Part shown: piece by piece, positions 8,572-16,839 of the stretch
Layout: every line of letters begins with the position of its first letter
Position numbering within the stretch: position 1 is the stretch's first letter
Assembly: GCF_026342035.1 (NCBI RefSeq)
Contig: NZ_JAPENM010000014.1
Span: 40,928-104,927, forward strand
Source: Aldersonia sp. NBC_00410
GTDB taxonomy: Bacteria; Actinomycetota; Actinomycetes; Mycobacteriales; Mycobacteriaceae
DNA: 64,000 bases
Direction of reading: 5' to 3'
Notes under the pieces: generated by a model
Told to the model about the DNA's origin: nothing
The model's database searches: none
The model's input: the letters and a program-made list of their open reading frames with translations, nothing else
Translations under genes and position numbers: made by a program

Positions 8572-9234
8572 GTGCCCCAACCGCGTTCGACCAAGAAGCA
8601 GGCAACTGCCGAGGTGGCGAACCAGCCCGCTCGCCGACCGCCCGGCGAGGCACGCAGGCTCTTGCTCGATGCGGCACGAAAGCTGTTCGCTCGCAAGGAC
8701 TACCGGACCACAACAACGCGTGAGATAGCCGAAGCCGCCGGCGTCACCGAATACCTGCTCTTCCGCCACTTCGGTTCGAAGGCGGGCTTGTTCCGGGAAG
8801 CGCTGGTTCTGCCCTTCACTAATTTCATCGATGAGTTCGGCAAGACGTGGCAGGCCGTCGTGCCCGAGGAAGCAAATGAGGAGACGCTGGCGCGGCAGTT
8901 CGTGGGCCAGCTCTACGACATTCTCGTCGAGCACCAGGGCCTGCTGCTGACGCTCGTCGCCTCCGACGGTCTGAGCGACGAAGAGATGGAGGCGGCCGGA
9001 ATCGCCGATGTCAGGCGCGCCATCGCGCTGCTCGGGAAGATCAGCGCCGAGGGTGTGAGCCTGCGCGGAATGCACTCGGGCACACCGGATTTGCCAGCCC
9101 ACTCCACCGTGGCGATGATCGTCGGCATGGTTGCGCTGCGGTCTACCTTCTTCGCAGACAAGCCGGTAGGAAGGGATGCGATTGTCGACGAGCTGGTGCA
9201 GGCGACGCTGCATGGGTTCCTGCACCGGCCGTGA
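8572..9234 (+). CDS. TetR-family regulator of the AveC/P450 operon
   Basis: The 220-residue protein has an N-terminal TetR helix-turn-helix (TTTTREIAEAAGVTEYLLF then RHFGSKAGLFREAL, about residues 42-76). The GTG at 8572 is chosen because AGAGGAG lies 8-9 nt upstream; the frame is open further back to 8527. It is divergent from the membrane/AveC/P450 operon with two palindromes in the gap, so it most likely represses that operon and itself. The ligand is unknown. Confidence 0.88.
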   Translation: MPQPRSTKKQATAEVANQPARRPPGEARRLLLDAARKLFARKDYRTTTTREIAEAAGVTEYLLFRHFGSKAGLFREALVLPFTNFIDEFGKTWQAVVPEEANEETLARQFVGQLYDILVEHQGLLLTLVASDGLSDEEMEAAGIADVRRAIALLGKISAEGVSLRGMHSGTPDLPAHSTVAMIVGMVALRSTFFADKPVGRDAIVDELVQATLHGFLHRP

Positions 9235-9249
9235 CGGGTCATGGCGCAG

Positions 9250-9936
9250 CTATCCGTCGCCGCGGTTTCCTTCGAGATTGCGGCCGGAATGGGCGAGCGA
9301 GACGAACGCATTGCAGAGTGATTCGGACTTGTCACCCCGGTCATCCTCGAGCCCGCTATTCGCATCCACCGCAAAGGGTCCGACCACCGACATCGCTTCG
9401 GCGAGGTTGGCGGGCGTCAATCCTCCCGCCAGAATCACGTGGCACCTTCGCTCTGCCAACGCCTGCACGATTGCCGCACTGACCGACCAATCGTGGGTGC
9501 GGCCGGTGCCGCCGAGTCGATCCTCGGTACGCGAATCCAGGTGGACCGCGCCACATATATCTGCCGCGGCGACCGCGGAACTCAGGGCAGCACCACTGGT
9601 GACGTGCACCGCCTTGATGACCTGTCGACCGTTCGCGCCGACGACCACTGCCTGCACTGTTTCGAGGCTGACCTCGCCGTGGACCTGAATCGCGTCGGCC
9701 TCCACCCGGTCGGCGAGGCGCAGAATCTCGTTTGCATCCTGAAGGTGTGTGACCAGGACGCGAGTGACATACGGCGGAACGAGGCGGGACAGCGCACGGG
9801 CCACGTTCGCGTCCAGTTCATCTTCGCTGCGGTGGGTAATGCCCGAGATGAACCCGACAGCATCGGCACCCGCCGCCACCGCGATCGCGAGGTCGTCTTC
9901 CGATCGAATGCCGCAGATTTTCGCCCGCACGGACAC
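9250..9936 (-). CDS. trpF: Phosphoribosylanthranilate isomerase-type enzyme (TrpF family)
   Basis: The 228-residue TIM barrel starts with KICGI (catalytic Cys8) and has the second catalytic residue in VHLDS (Asp134), then the phosphate loop GGTGRTHDW and the C-terminal DANSGLED. These are the marks of TrpF, which isomerises N-(5'-phosphoribosyl)anthranilate in tryptophan synthesis. No other trp gene is near. Most actinobacteria use the dual-function PriA instead, so a separate TrpF in a catabolic region is unexpected; it may be acquired or serve another pathway. Divergent from the SDR at 10049. Confidence 0.82.
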   Translation of the reverse strand: MSVRAKICGIRSEDDLAIAVAAGADAVGFISGITHRSEDELDANVARALSRLVPPYVTRVLVTHLQDANEILRLADRVEADAIQVHGEVSLETVQAVVVGANGRQVIKAVHVTSGAALSSAVAAADICGAVHLDSRTEDRLGGTGRTHDWSVSAAIVQALAERRCHVILAGGLTPANLAEAMSVVGPFAVDANSGLEDDRGDKSESLCNAFVSLAHSGRNLEGNRGDG

Positions 9937-9973
9937 GCGATAGACCGTATCGCTTGTAGCCCCGGACGGCCGC

Positions 9974-10031
9974 TTGTGGTCACAAAGGGGGATGTACCTC
10001 GCCGAACAAGACCTTTACACTCTGACCACAA
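9974..10031. promoter_or_regulatory. Inverted repeat pair around TTGTGGTCA / TGACCACAA
   Basis: TTGTGGTCA at 9974-9982 is matched by its complement TGACCACAA at 10023-10031. The first copy also forms a small palindrome, TTGTG-N2-CACAA (9974-9985). They lie between the divergent trpF-type and SDR genes, so a shared regulator is possible. Confidence 0.35.
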
Positions 10032-10048
10032 TCTGGAAAGGAAGCTAT

Positions 10049-10822
10049 ATGGAGATCTCGGGCAAGAAGGCTGTCGTCGTCGGCGGCGCATCCGGCTTCG
10101 GCCGTGCCACGGTGCAGGCTCTCGTCAAGCGTGGCGCCAGTGTCGCGATCCTGGACCGGCCGGCGCCGCATTCCAAGGGCCAAGAGGTGGCCGACGAGAT
10201 CGGCGTGCCGTTCTTCGCTACGGACGTCACCGATTTCGCGGGCACCGAGCAGGCGCTCGCCGACGCGGTTGCCGCGCTCGGCGGCCTGCACATTGCCGTC
10301 ACGACCGCCGGTGGCGGCGCGGCGATGCGCACCCTCACCAAGGAAGGTCCGCACGATCTCGACATCTTCCGGCAGGTCACCGACCTGAACCTGATCGGCA
10401 CGTTCAACATCAGCCGACTGGCCGCCGCACACATGAGCAAGAACGACCCGGTAGACGAGGAAGCCGAGGAGCGCGGCGTCATCATCAACACCGCATCCAT
10501 CGCCGCATACGAGGGCCAGATCGGCCAAGTCGCCTACACCGCGTCCAAGGCCGCCATCGCCGGGATGTGCCTGACCATGGCGCGCGACCTGGGCAGCCTC
10601 GGCATCCGGGCGCTCGCCATCGCGCCGAGCCTGTTCGCCACAGGCCTGACCCAGGGAATCCCCGACGAATTCGCCGCCGCGCTGACCAAGGATGCGGCCT
10701 TCCCGAAGCGCCTCGGCAAGCCCGAGGAGTACGCCAAGCTCGCGCTGGCGATCGTGGAGAACCCGATGCTCAACGGCCAGTGCCTGCGCCTCGACGCGGG
10801 CCAGCGGTTCGCACCGAAGTAA
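10049..10822 (+). CDS. SDR oxidoreductase (3-hydroxyacyl-CoA dehydrogenase type 2-like)
   Basis: A 257-residue classical SDR with GGASGFGRATV at the N-terminus, NTASIAAYEGQIGQ and the catalytic YTASK. The overall pattern resembles HSD17B10/FadB-type 3-hydroxyacyl-CoA dehydrogenases, NAD-dependent enzymes of beta-oxidation. The ATG at 10049 follows AAAGGAAG; the longer frame to 9974 would run through a likely operator. The substrate is inferred only from family resemblance. Confidence 0.85.
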   Translation: MEISGKKAVVVGGASGFGRATVQALVKRGASVAILDRPAPHSKGQEVADEIGVPFFATDVTDFAGTEQALADAVAALGGLHIAVTTAGGGAAMRTLTKEGPHDLDIFRQVTDLNLIGTFNISRLAAAHMSKNDPVDEEAEERGVIINTASIAAYEGQIGQVAYTASKAAIAGMCLTMARDLGSLGIRALAIAPSLFATGLTQGIPDEFAAALTKDAAFPKRLGKPEEYAKLALAIVENPMLNGQCLRLDAGQRFAPK

Positions 10823-10844
10823 TCTGGGCGCCGCCGCCCAGGTG

Positions 10845-10869
10845 GGCAGGGTGACACCGTTGCCCTGCC
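10845..10869. terminator. Hairpin between convergent genes
   Basis: GGCAGGG (10845-10851) pairs with CCCTGCC (10863-10869). It lies between the SDR stop and the stop of the convergent oxidoreductase, so it could serve both strands. Confidence 0.5.
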
Positions 10870-10905
10870 GCCCGGGTGGCAGTTCGGCGGCGTCGCCGGC
10901 CGGCG

Positions 10906-11871
10906 TCAGGGGGTGAGGACAATCCGCCCAAACACATGGCCCAGGTCCATCTGGCGGTGCGCTTCGGCAGCCAGTTCCAGGGGCAGGACCTCGTGCACGA
11001 CGGCATGCAGTTCGCCGCGCACGGCCGCTAGGAACTGCTCTGCCCGAACCGCAGCCGTGGCGGAGGCCGCGACCGTATTGAGGCTGAACGTGGCGATCGA
11101 TCGGGATTGTTGAAACGCCCCCATGAGCCGCATGCCGAAGTCCGCCGGCGGTAGCCCGGCCACCACTCCGACGACTACCAAACGTCCGTTCGGCGCGAGT
11201 CGGTCGATGAACGCGGGCAGGCCTGCCCCGCCGACGATGTCGATGATCACGTCGAAGGTCTTCGGTGCAGCGGGATCGCCTTCTCCCGCGCGGTCGAGCA
11301 CGTGCGTCGCTCCCAGATCGCGGAGTCGTCTGCCGCGCTCCGGCGACGACGTCGTCACCGCGACTGCGCTCGCCCCTGCGCGCGCCGCGAGTTCCACTGT
11401 CGCGATGCCAATGCTGCCCGCCGCACCGCGCACCAGCACGGACTCACCGGACGCGAAGTGCGCATGGACCAGTGCGAAGTGCGCGACGGTCGCCGAGCTA
11501 CCCAGCGTCACCGCGTCAATGGACGACAAGCCGACCGGCAGCACGACAATGTCGTCGATGCCTGCAACCGCCTGCTCGACGTAGCCGCCACCGGTGCCGG
11601 TGAACGCCCACACGCGCCGACCCACCCACGACTCGTCGCCGCCGGCGCCAACCGCTGTGACGATGCCCGCGATCTCGCTGCCGGGGATCAGTCCCTTCGA
11701 GAACCCAAACCCGCCGAGTGTCCCGCGGCGAATCACTGCATCGACGCCGCCGACTCCGATCGCCTCGGTCTTGATAACTACTTGTCCAGGTGCAGGAAGT
11801 GGAGACGGTGCCTCGATCACCGCCATGCCGCTCGGGTCGCCGAATTCCTCGATCACCACTGCTCGCACCAT
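10906..11871 (-). CDS. Zinc-type alcohol dehydrogenase-like / NADPH:quinone reductase-family protein
   Basis: A 321-residue MDR-superfamily protein: an N-terminal GroES-like part (GSEIAGIVTAVG), then the nucleotide-binding motif VRGAAGSIGIATVELA and VVVGVVAG. The structural-zinc cysteines of alcohol dehydrogenases are missing, which fits the quinone oxidoreductase branch. It is divergent from the TetR at 11954, with a palindrome at 11902-11917 between them, and so is probably that regulator's target. Confidence 0.88.
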   Translation of the reverse strand: MVRAVVIEEFGDPSGMAVIEAPSPLPAPGQVVIKTEAIGVGGVDAVIRRGTLGGFGFSKGLIPGSEIAGIVTAVGAGGDESWVGRRVWAFTGTGGGYVEQAVAGIDDIVVLPVGLSSIDAVTLGSSATVAHFALVHAHFASGESVLVRGAAGSIGIATVELAARAGASAVAVTTSSPERGRRLRDLGATHVLDRAGEGDPAAPKTFDVIIDIVGGAGLPAFIDRLAPNGRLVVVGVVAGLPPADFGMRLMGAFQQSRSIATFSLNTVAASATAAVRAEQFLAAVRGELHAVVHEVLPLELAAEAHRQMDLGHVFGRIVLTP

Positions 11872-11901
11872 CGCCTCCGTCCGGCTCCGTCTTGCCTGCG
11901 G

Positions 11902-11917
11902 TACCGTTGCGACGGTA
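11902..11917. promoter_or_regulatory. Perfect inverted repeat TACCGT-N4-ACGGTA
   Basis: It sits 31 nt from the oxidoreductase start and 37 nt from the TetR start. It is the only strong palindrome noticed in that short divergent gap and a good candidate operator for the TetR protein. Confidence 0.55.
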
Positions 11918-11953
11918 ATGGACGCCCCCGTCCACTTCCGCGAAGTGAGGACG

Positions 11954-12610
11954 ATGACCGACCGAATGCCTCACATACTTCGTTCCGACGCGCAGGACAA
12001 CCGCGACCGGGTCCTCGAGGCCGCTCGACAACTGTTCTCGGAGCGGGGAACCCGCATTACGATGCGCGAGGTCGCACGCCACGCCGGAGTCGGCCCCGCA
12101 ACCCTGTATCGACGGTTCCCGACGAAGCAGGTGTTGGTCGATGCGGCCTTCGCCGACGAAATGCGATCGTGTCAAAGCATCGTCGACGACGGCTGCGCCG
12201 ACCCCGACCCGTGGCGAGGGTTCTGCTCGGTCATCGAAGGGATCAGCGTCCTCAACAGCCGGAACCAGGGCTTCGTGGATGCGTTCATGTCCGCGAACCC
12301 TCAGATCGACACGGTGGCCGTTCACCGCGCTTCGCTGCTGCGGATGCTCGCAAAACTGGCCGACCGTGCCAAGGCGACTGGCGAACTGCGCCACGACTTC
12401 GTCATCGACGACCTCGTGCTCGTCCTGCTGGCCGGGCGCGGACTATCTTCGACGCCGCCCACCGACCGAGAGGCCGCGGCCCGACGCTTCGCCGCCCTTG
12501 CCATCGACGCGTTCCGGCAGTGCAGTGCGACGAGAAGATTGCCACGCTCGCCCGGGCTCATTTCGTTCGCGGTGCGCGGCAGCTTTACCGACCGTCAGCC
12601 GAGCCGCTGA
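11954..12610 (+). CDS. TetR-family regulator
   Basis: A 218-residue protein with the TetR N-terminal domain (ITMREVARHAGVGPATLYRRF, about residues 34-54, then PTKQVLVDAAF). The ATG at 11954 has GTGAGGACG upstream; the frame is open to 11594 but that would swallow the divergent gene. It likely represses the quinone-reductase-like gene through the palindrome at 11902. The tail after about residue 195 (ATRRLPRSPGLISF) looks less family-like. Confidence 0.85.
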   Translation: MTDRMPHILRSDAQDNRDRVLEAARQLFSERGTRITMREVARHAGVGPATLYRRFPTKQVLVDAAFADEMRSCQSIVDDGCADPDPWRGFCSVIEGISVLNSRNQGFVDAFMSANPQIDTVAVHRASLLRMLAKLADRAKATGELRHDFVIDDLVLVLLAGRGLSSTPPTDREAAARRFAALAIDAFRQCSATRRLPRSPGLISFAVRGSFTDRQPSR

Positions 12611-12716
12611 CACGTCGACTACCGCGCACCCCGTAAGCCGCTGGGACTACCTTCGGACCAAGCCCGTGCGAGGGTTCCAGCGGGAATTGTGTTCGGACCC
12701 AGGCGGATTCATCCGG

Positions 12717-13526
12717 CTAGAAGCCCTTGGCAGCCAACCAATTGAGGACGACGTCGGCGACGTCTTTCCAGCCGCCGTCAATGGTCAGGGAATGGCCCTT
12801 GCCCTCGAGGACGGTCAATTCGGTGTCGGCCGGGCCCTTCTTGTACTTACCGAACACTTCTTCGGTGACCTTCAGCGGGACGACGTGATCGTCCGTCCCC
12901 GAAACCAGCAGCAGCGGCCCACGTTCGGCGAGGTGGGTGTCGACCTTGGCCGGCGAGTGGGGGAAGAAGTTGGCGCTGGCGTCCTGGAACAACGGGCGTC
13001 CAGCGCCTGGAATAGTCCATGCGTCGTGCAACGCGTCGGATTCCTCTTTGGTGAGCATATTGCCGAACGCGTAATGGAATTGTTCTTCGGTCAGCGCCAC
13101 GCTCCGATGCAGGTTCGCCGGGTTCTTGAGCACAGGAAAGGCCGATTTCAATTGCGCATAGGGCAGCGCCTTGACCCCTTTGATCGGTGCCGGATCGATA
13201 GCGGCAGCCGCGGCGACGACACCGGTGGCCAGCAGCTCCTGGGCGATGAGGCCACCGAAGGAATGGCCGACCGCGACAGGCTTGACGTCGGGCGTTCCGA
13301 TCAGTTCGGCGTAATGATCGACTATCTCCCCGATGCCCACGTTTTTGAGGTCATCGGGGTTGTCACGTGTCGCCGCGACGGTGGTCCCGTCGCCGGGCCA
13401 GCCCGGTGCCGTGGCGGCGTATCCGTGGGCGCCGAACAGATCGATCCAGGGCTCCCACGCGGCCGAATGGATCCAGAGGCCGTGGATAAAGATGACGGGG
13501 TGGGGTTTCGTCGACGATGTCATCAA
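12717..13526 (-). CDS. Alpha/beta hydrolase
   Basis: A 269-residue alpha/beta hydrolase: the oxyanion region FIHGLWIHS near the N-terminus, the nucleophile elbow GHSFGG, an acid in LLVSGTDDHVVP and the catalytic His in GKGHSL. There is no signal peptide, so it is cytosolic. The substrate is unknown. It stands alone, convergent with the upstream TetR gene. Confidence 0.88.
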   Translation of the reverse strand: MMTSSTKPHPVIFIHGLWIHSAAWEPWIDLFGAHGYAATAPGWPGDGTTVAATRDNPDDLKNVGIGEIVDHYAELIGTPDVKPVAVGHSFGGLIAQELLATGVVAAAAAIDPAPIKGVKALPYAQLKSAFPVLKNPANLHRSVALTEEQFHYAFGNMLTKEESDALHDAWTIPGAGRPLFQDASANFFPHSPAKVDTHLAERGPLLLVSGTDDHVVPLKVTEEVFGKYKKGPADTELTVLEGKGHSLTIDGGWKDVADVVLNWLAAKGF

Positions 13527-14360
13527 GCGGACCTCTTACTCTTGAAGTGGGGTACCTGATGATATTGAACCACCCCAGGTTTCATGCAGCACAGTCTCAG
13601 AACACGCCGGGCAGTTAAGGTTTAATCGGACCGGAACTCTTGACAGAAAGACTCCCGGGTGCTCAACCGGGGACCCGGGCGCCGACCACAAGCAGGGTGT
13701 GCCGCCTCGACACCTGCTATCGGCGGCCGAGGGCCGACGCGGGCACCATTCAAACGGACCCGAAAATGATCGCGGCCGACCGCGCAGTGGAACTCAGTGC
13801 CAGTGGAATCGGCATCCCTCGCCACGGAACTCCGCAACAGGCGGCGAGCGCTCCGGCGATAGCACTCACGTCAGGCCAGGATCAGCCGGGCGCCCTTAGC
13901 GCCACGGTCGTGCCGTCGAGCGCGGGGTCGGTGATCGTCACCCATCCCACGGTCCGCACCCTCGTGGCGGCAACAACAGCAGCAGGCACGGACGTGGGCT
14001 CGGGCACAGGGCGCTCGGGTAGCAGGAGCGCGGATTCGACACCTGCATCCTCAACCGCCCAGGCCCACTTCAGCTCAGCGACACAACCCGGCCAATCCGG
14101 GGTTTCCACGTCCTACCTGCACTTCATTTCCCGAAGTGCCGACAAACTGGCCGGCGCCGGAGCGTCGCGTAATCTCGATCTCCCGAATCACGAATATCGC
14201 CTCGCCCCGTGAGATGTATGCGGCGGCGTGAGCCGGATCCCGCATATTGGCCATGCGTTGATCACTCGCGCGCGAGCGGCGAAACGACAGCCGGGTGGGC
14301 CATCGGGGTCGCCGCTCGGCGGGCGGCGCGCACTGCCGGCCGGCGACCGACTGCGCGAGT
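13527..14360. other. 834 nt with no confident gene
   Basis: Frames are open on both strands, but none has a recognised domain. The plus frame 13640-14212 is Ala/Ser/Thr-rich with poor coding character. The minus frame 13882-14109 is the best small candidate and is listed separately. The promoter of the hydrolase should lie near 13527-13600. Confidence 0.5.
13882..14109 (-). CDS. Possible 75-residue hypothetical protein
   Basis: A GTG start close behind AGGTAGGA opens 75 codons with fairly GC-rich third positions. The protein begins METPDWPGCVAELKW and ends in a Pro/Val-rich tail. No family is recognised, and it could be a remnant. Confidence 0.25.
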   Translation of the reverse strand: METPDWPGCVAELKWAWAVEDAGVESALLLPERPVPEPTSVPAAVVAATRVRTVGWVTITDPALDGTTVALRAPG

Positions 14361-14678
14361 TCAGAGTTCCGGGATCCGGAGAGTCGAACCGGCCTGGATG
14401 ACATCGGGGTCAGCGATGTGGTTGGCAGCGGCAATGAGAGTGAACAGACTGCCGTCTCCATAGAAGCGCTCCGCCAAACGCCAGAGCGAATCGCCGGCCA
14501 CGACCTTGTACTTCCGAGTGAGTCCAGGGATCAGCAATATTTGACCGACCTTGATGACGTCGGGATCGGGGATGCCGTTGGCAATCGAGATCACCTCGTA
14601 CAGGCTGGCGTCTCCGTAGAATTGCAGCGCCAGCGCCGAAAGTGTGTCCCCAGCTACGACTTTGTGTTTTGTGGTCAT
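14361..14678 (-). CDS. Twin-LysM protein without signal peptide
   Basis: A 105-residue protein made almost only of two LysM repeats, each starting KVVAGD (TLSALALQFYGD, then SLWRLAERFYGD) and ending in an NxI-DPDVI-G-L-IP pattern. The ATG at 14678 has AAAGGAGC upstream. LysM domains bind N-acetylglucosamine polymers. The lack of a signal peptide suggests a cytosolic role, as in the potassium-binding Kbp/YgaU type (although that has a BON domain), or non-classical export. Confidence 0.8.
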   Translation of the reverse strand: MTTKHKVVAGDTLSALALQFYGDASLYEVISIANGIPDPDVIKVGQILLIPGLTRKYKVVAGDSLWRLAERFYGDGSLFTLIAAANHIADPDVIQAGSTLRIPEL

Positions 14679-14941
14679 CGTCCTGCTCCTTTGTGGCGTT
14701 CCCCCGCCGACTGGCCAGGGATACACAGTTCAGGCTCGGCCGGTGTTCGGGTTTTGGCTTGAGTAGTGCACTACCCGTTCCATAACCCGCGAGGAACGCG
14801 GTTTCCGCGTACTGAAGTCAGCGGCCGCCGTCGCGTTGCCGGCGGTGTGGCGAAAGGTCGGACCTCGTCGAGTCGAGCGAGTGCCTCGACATCCGCCCCG
14901 TCAGATGCGCGAATTCCCGAATATCTGAGATGGCCATGTTG

Positions 14942-16486
14942 CTACCGCTGTGTCGACAACATTGTCGGGTGGCCGACGTGGAAGCGGGGAAGCGCGGCGC
15001 ACAGGACGGACAGTTCGTTGCCGCTACGCAGGACGGTGCCGTCGGGCCGGATGATGGCGGCGCGTGCGCGGCCGCGGCGTAGCCAGCGCTGCAGATCGGA
15101 ATCCGGTTGAGCCAGTATGACTGTGCCACCACATTGTTCGATGTCGGTGCGTTGATTCGGGGTCGGGGAGACGGAGGTGACAACCGCGAACCGGCCGGCG
15201 ACGACCTCGGCGAACCGACGGCCCCGGCCGAGGTCCGGATTCGGGATCAGGCGGCCCGTTCGGCTTCCGGGTCGCCGAGATCGCTGTATCAAACTGGAGC
15301 CGTGCAGGGCCGGGGTCTCGCCGTCCATGACCTTGTCGCCGAAACCCGGCATACGGTGCAGCACCGGTAGGACGATCCGCCGGATGAGGTTACCGAGTTC
15401 GCCGCCTTCGGTCATAGCTATCCCGACGAACTTGGCCCGCCGGATCAGGGCCAGCGCGTGCGGCTTTCGTTCGGCCTCGTAGGTGTCCAGTGCGCTCTCG
15501 GGCAGATCCCCGCTGAGGACGCCGGCAAGCTTCCAGGCGAGGTTCATCGCGTCGCGCATCCCCGCCCCCATCCCCTGTCCGATGAACGGTGGTGTGAGAT
15601 GGGCGGCATCGCCCAGTACGAACACGCGCCGGTCGCGCCATCGGTCCGCGATTCGGGCCCGGAAAGTGTACTCGGCCAATCGGACAAGCTTCAGGTCGTC
15701 GATCCGTGTGTTCCTCGTCCACGGCGAGATGAGCGGATGCAGTCGAGCAGATTCGCGATAGTCATCGGCGGTCTCACCGGGTTTCAGCCGGAACTCCCAG
15801 CGGTAGCGAGTCTGTCCGACGCGCATGTACGTTGCCGCGCGCGCGGGGTCGCACACCTGGTGCGCGCCCTCCCACTCATCGAGATCCGCGGCGATATCGA
15901 CGTCGACGACGAGCCAGCGTTGTTCGAACTTCAGGTCCCGCATCGTTGCCTGAATATGTTCTCTGACAAGACTGTTCGCACCGTCACAACCCAAGACGTA
16001 GCGCGTCCGCACCGATTCGTGCACACCGGTGCTACGGTCGGTGAAGTCGACGCGAATGCTGGCGTTCGTGTGGTCGGCCAGCCCGGTAACCTCCACATTC
16101 CCGCGGAGAGAGATGCTCGGATACCGTTTCACATTGGCGCGCAGGATCTCCTCGAATTGCGGCTGGTCGAACATGTTGGCCTCCGGGTAACCGTGTACGC
16201 CCGGACCGGGGTCGCGGTGGAACTCGGTGAGAACTCGCATGTTCCGGTCGAGCAGCCGCAACCCGAGGCACGGCCGGGAGATCGCCGCGAACTCCTCGGC
16301 TATCCCGAGGTGCGCCACGATGCGGTGAATCTCACCGTCCAGGTGGACCGCCCGCGGCTGCGCATAGACGCCCTCCCAGCGCTCGAGTATCAGGCACTCG
16401 ACACCGTACTGAGCCAGCAGCGTGGCAGCGGTCAGACCGGTGGGCCCGGCACCGACGATGACGACCGGCACAACCCGCTCGCTCAT
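14942..16486 (-). CDS. FAD-dependent aromatic monooxygenase (MhpA-like)
   Basis: A 514-residue group A flavoprotein hydroxylase: the FAD dinucleotide motif VIVGAGPTGLTAA (about 8-20), the DG motif in LGCDGANSLVRE and the GD motif in VFVLGDAAHLTPP with GQGMGAGMRDA. The C-terminal thioredoxin-like part is typical of phenol/3-(3-hydroxyphenyl)propionate hydroxylases. It would add a ring hydroxyl with NAD(P)H and O2, making the catechol for the dioxygenase in the same operon. Its ATG overlaps the DoxX stop (ATGA). Last gene of the operon. Confidence 0.88.
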   Translation of the reverse strand: MSERVVPVVIVGAGPTGLTAATLLAQYGVECLILERWEGVYAQPRAVHLDGEIHRIVAHLGIAEEFAAISRPCLGLRLLDRNMRVLTEFHRDPGPGVHGYPEANMFDQPQFEEILRANVKRYPSISLRGNVEVTGLADHTNASIRVDFTDRSTGVHESVRTRYVLGCDGANSLVREHIQATMRDLKFEQRWLVVDVDIAADLDEWEGAHQVCDPARAATYMRVGQTRYRWEFRLKPGETADDYRESARLHPLISPWTRNTRIDDLKLVRLAEYTFRARIADRWRDRRVFVLGDAAHLTPPFIGQGMGAGMRDAMNLAWKLAGVLSGDLPESALDTYEAERKPHALALIRRAKFVGIAMTEGGELGNLIRRIVLPVLHRMPGFGDKVMDGETPALHGSSLIQRSRRPGSRTGRLIPNPDLGRGRRFAEVVAGRFAVVTSVSPTPNQRTDIEQCGGTVILAQPDSDLQRWLRRGRARAAIIRPDGTVLRSGNELSVLCAALPRFHVGHPTMLSTQR

Positions 16487-16839
16487 CGGATCGATCCGAT
16501 CAGGACTACAAGGTAGGCAAGGGTCACTACGCCGACGAGGAGGGCGGGCATCATCGCACGCAATCCATCGCCGTTCACTACATGCGTAGCGACGGCCCCG
16601 CCCATCAGCAGCAGGAGCCCGATGCCGGCCGCGGCGCCGACCGCAGGCACGAGTCCGCCGATCAGGAGACCGGCTGCACCGGCGACCTCGAGCGCACCGA
16701 TGCCCCGATAGGTGCTGACGGACATACCGACGTGGGCGGCCCGTTCCCGCATCGGCGCGGTGGCCGATATCTTGCCCACGCCGAGCAGAAGGAAGACGAC
16801 GGCGAGGCAGACCGCCGAAACCAGGGATGCGGTGATCAC
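16483..16839 (-). CDS. DoxX-family membrane protein
   Basis: 118 residues with four hydrophobic helices and the DoxX-like segment LLLGVGKISA then GALEVAGAAGLLIGG. The GTG at 16839 overlaps the stop of the acyl-CoA synthetase (GTGA); a TTG at 16860 is the alternative. The function of DoxX proteins is not settled; links to redox balance are reported in mycobacteria. It lies inside the ring-cleavage operon. Confidence 0.75.
   Translation of the reverse strand: MITASLVSAVCLAVVFLLLGVGKISATAPMRERAAHVGMSVSTYRGIGALEVAGAAGLLIGGLVPAVGAAAGIGLLLLMGGAVATHVVNGDGLRAMMPALLVGVVTLAYLVVLIGSIR

Noticed and set aside
9439..10854. 471-codon plus frame across trpF-type and SDR genes
   Set aside because: It overlaps two well-supported genes on opposite strands and becomes Arg-rich, typical of a shadow frame.
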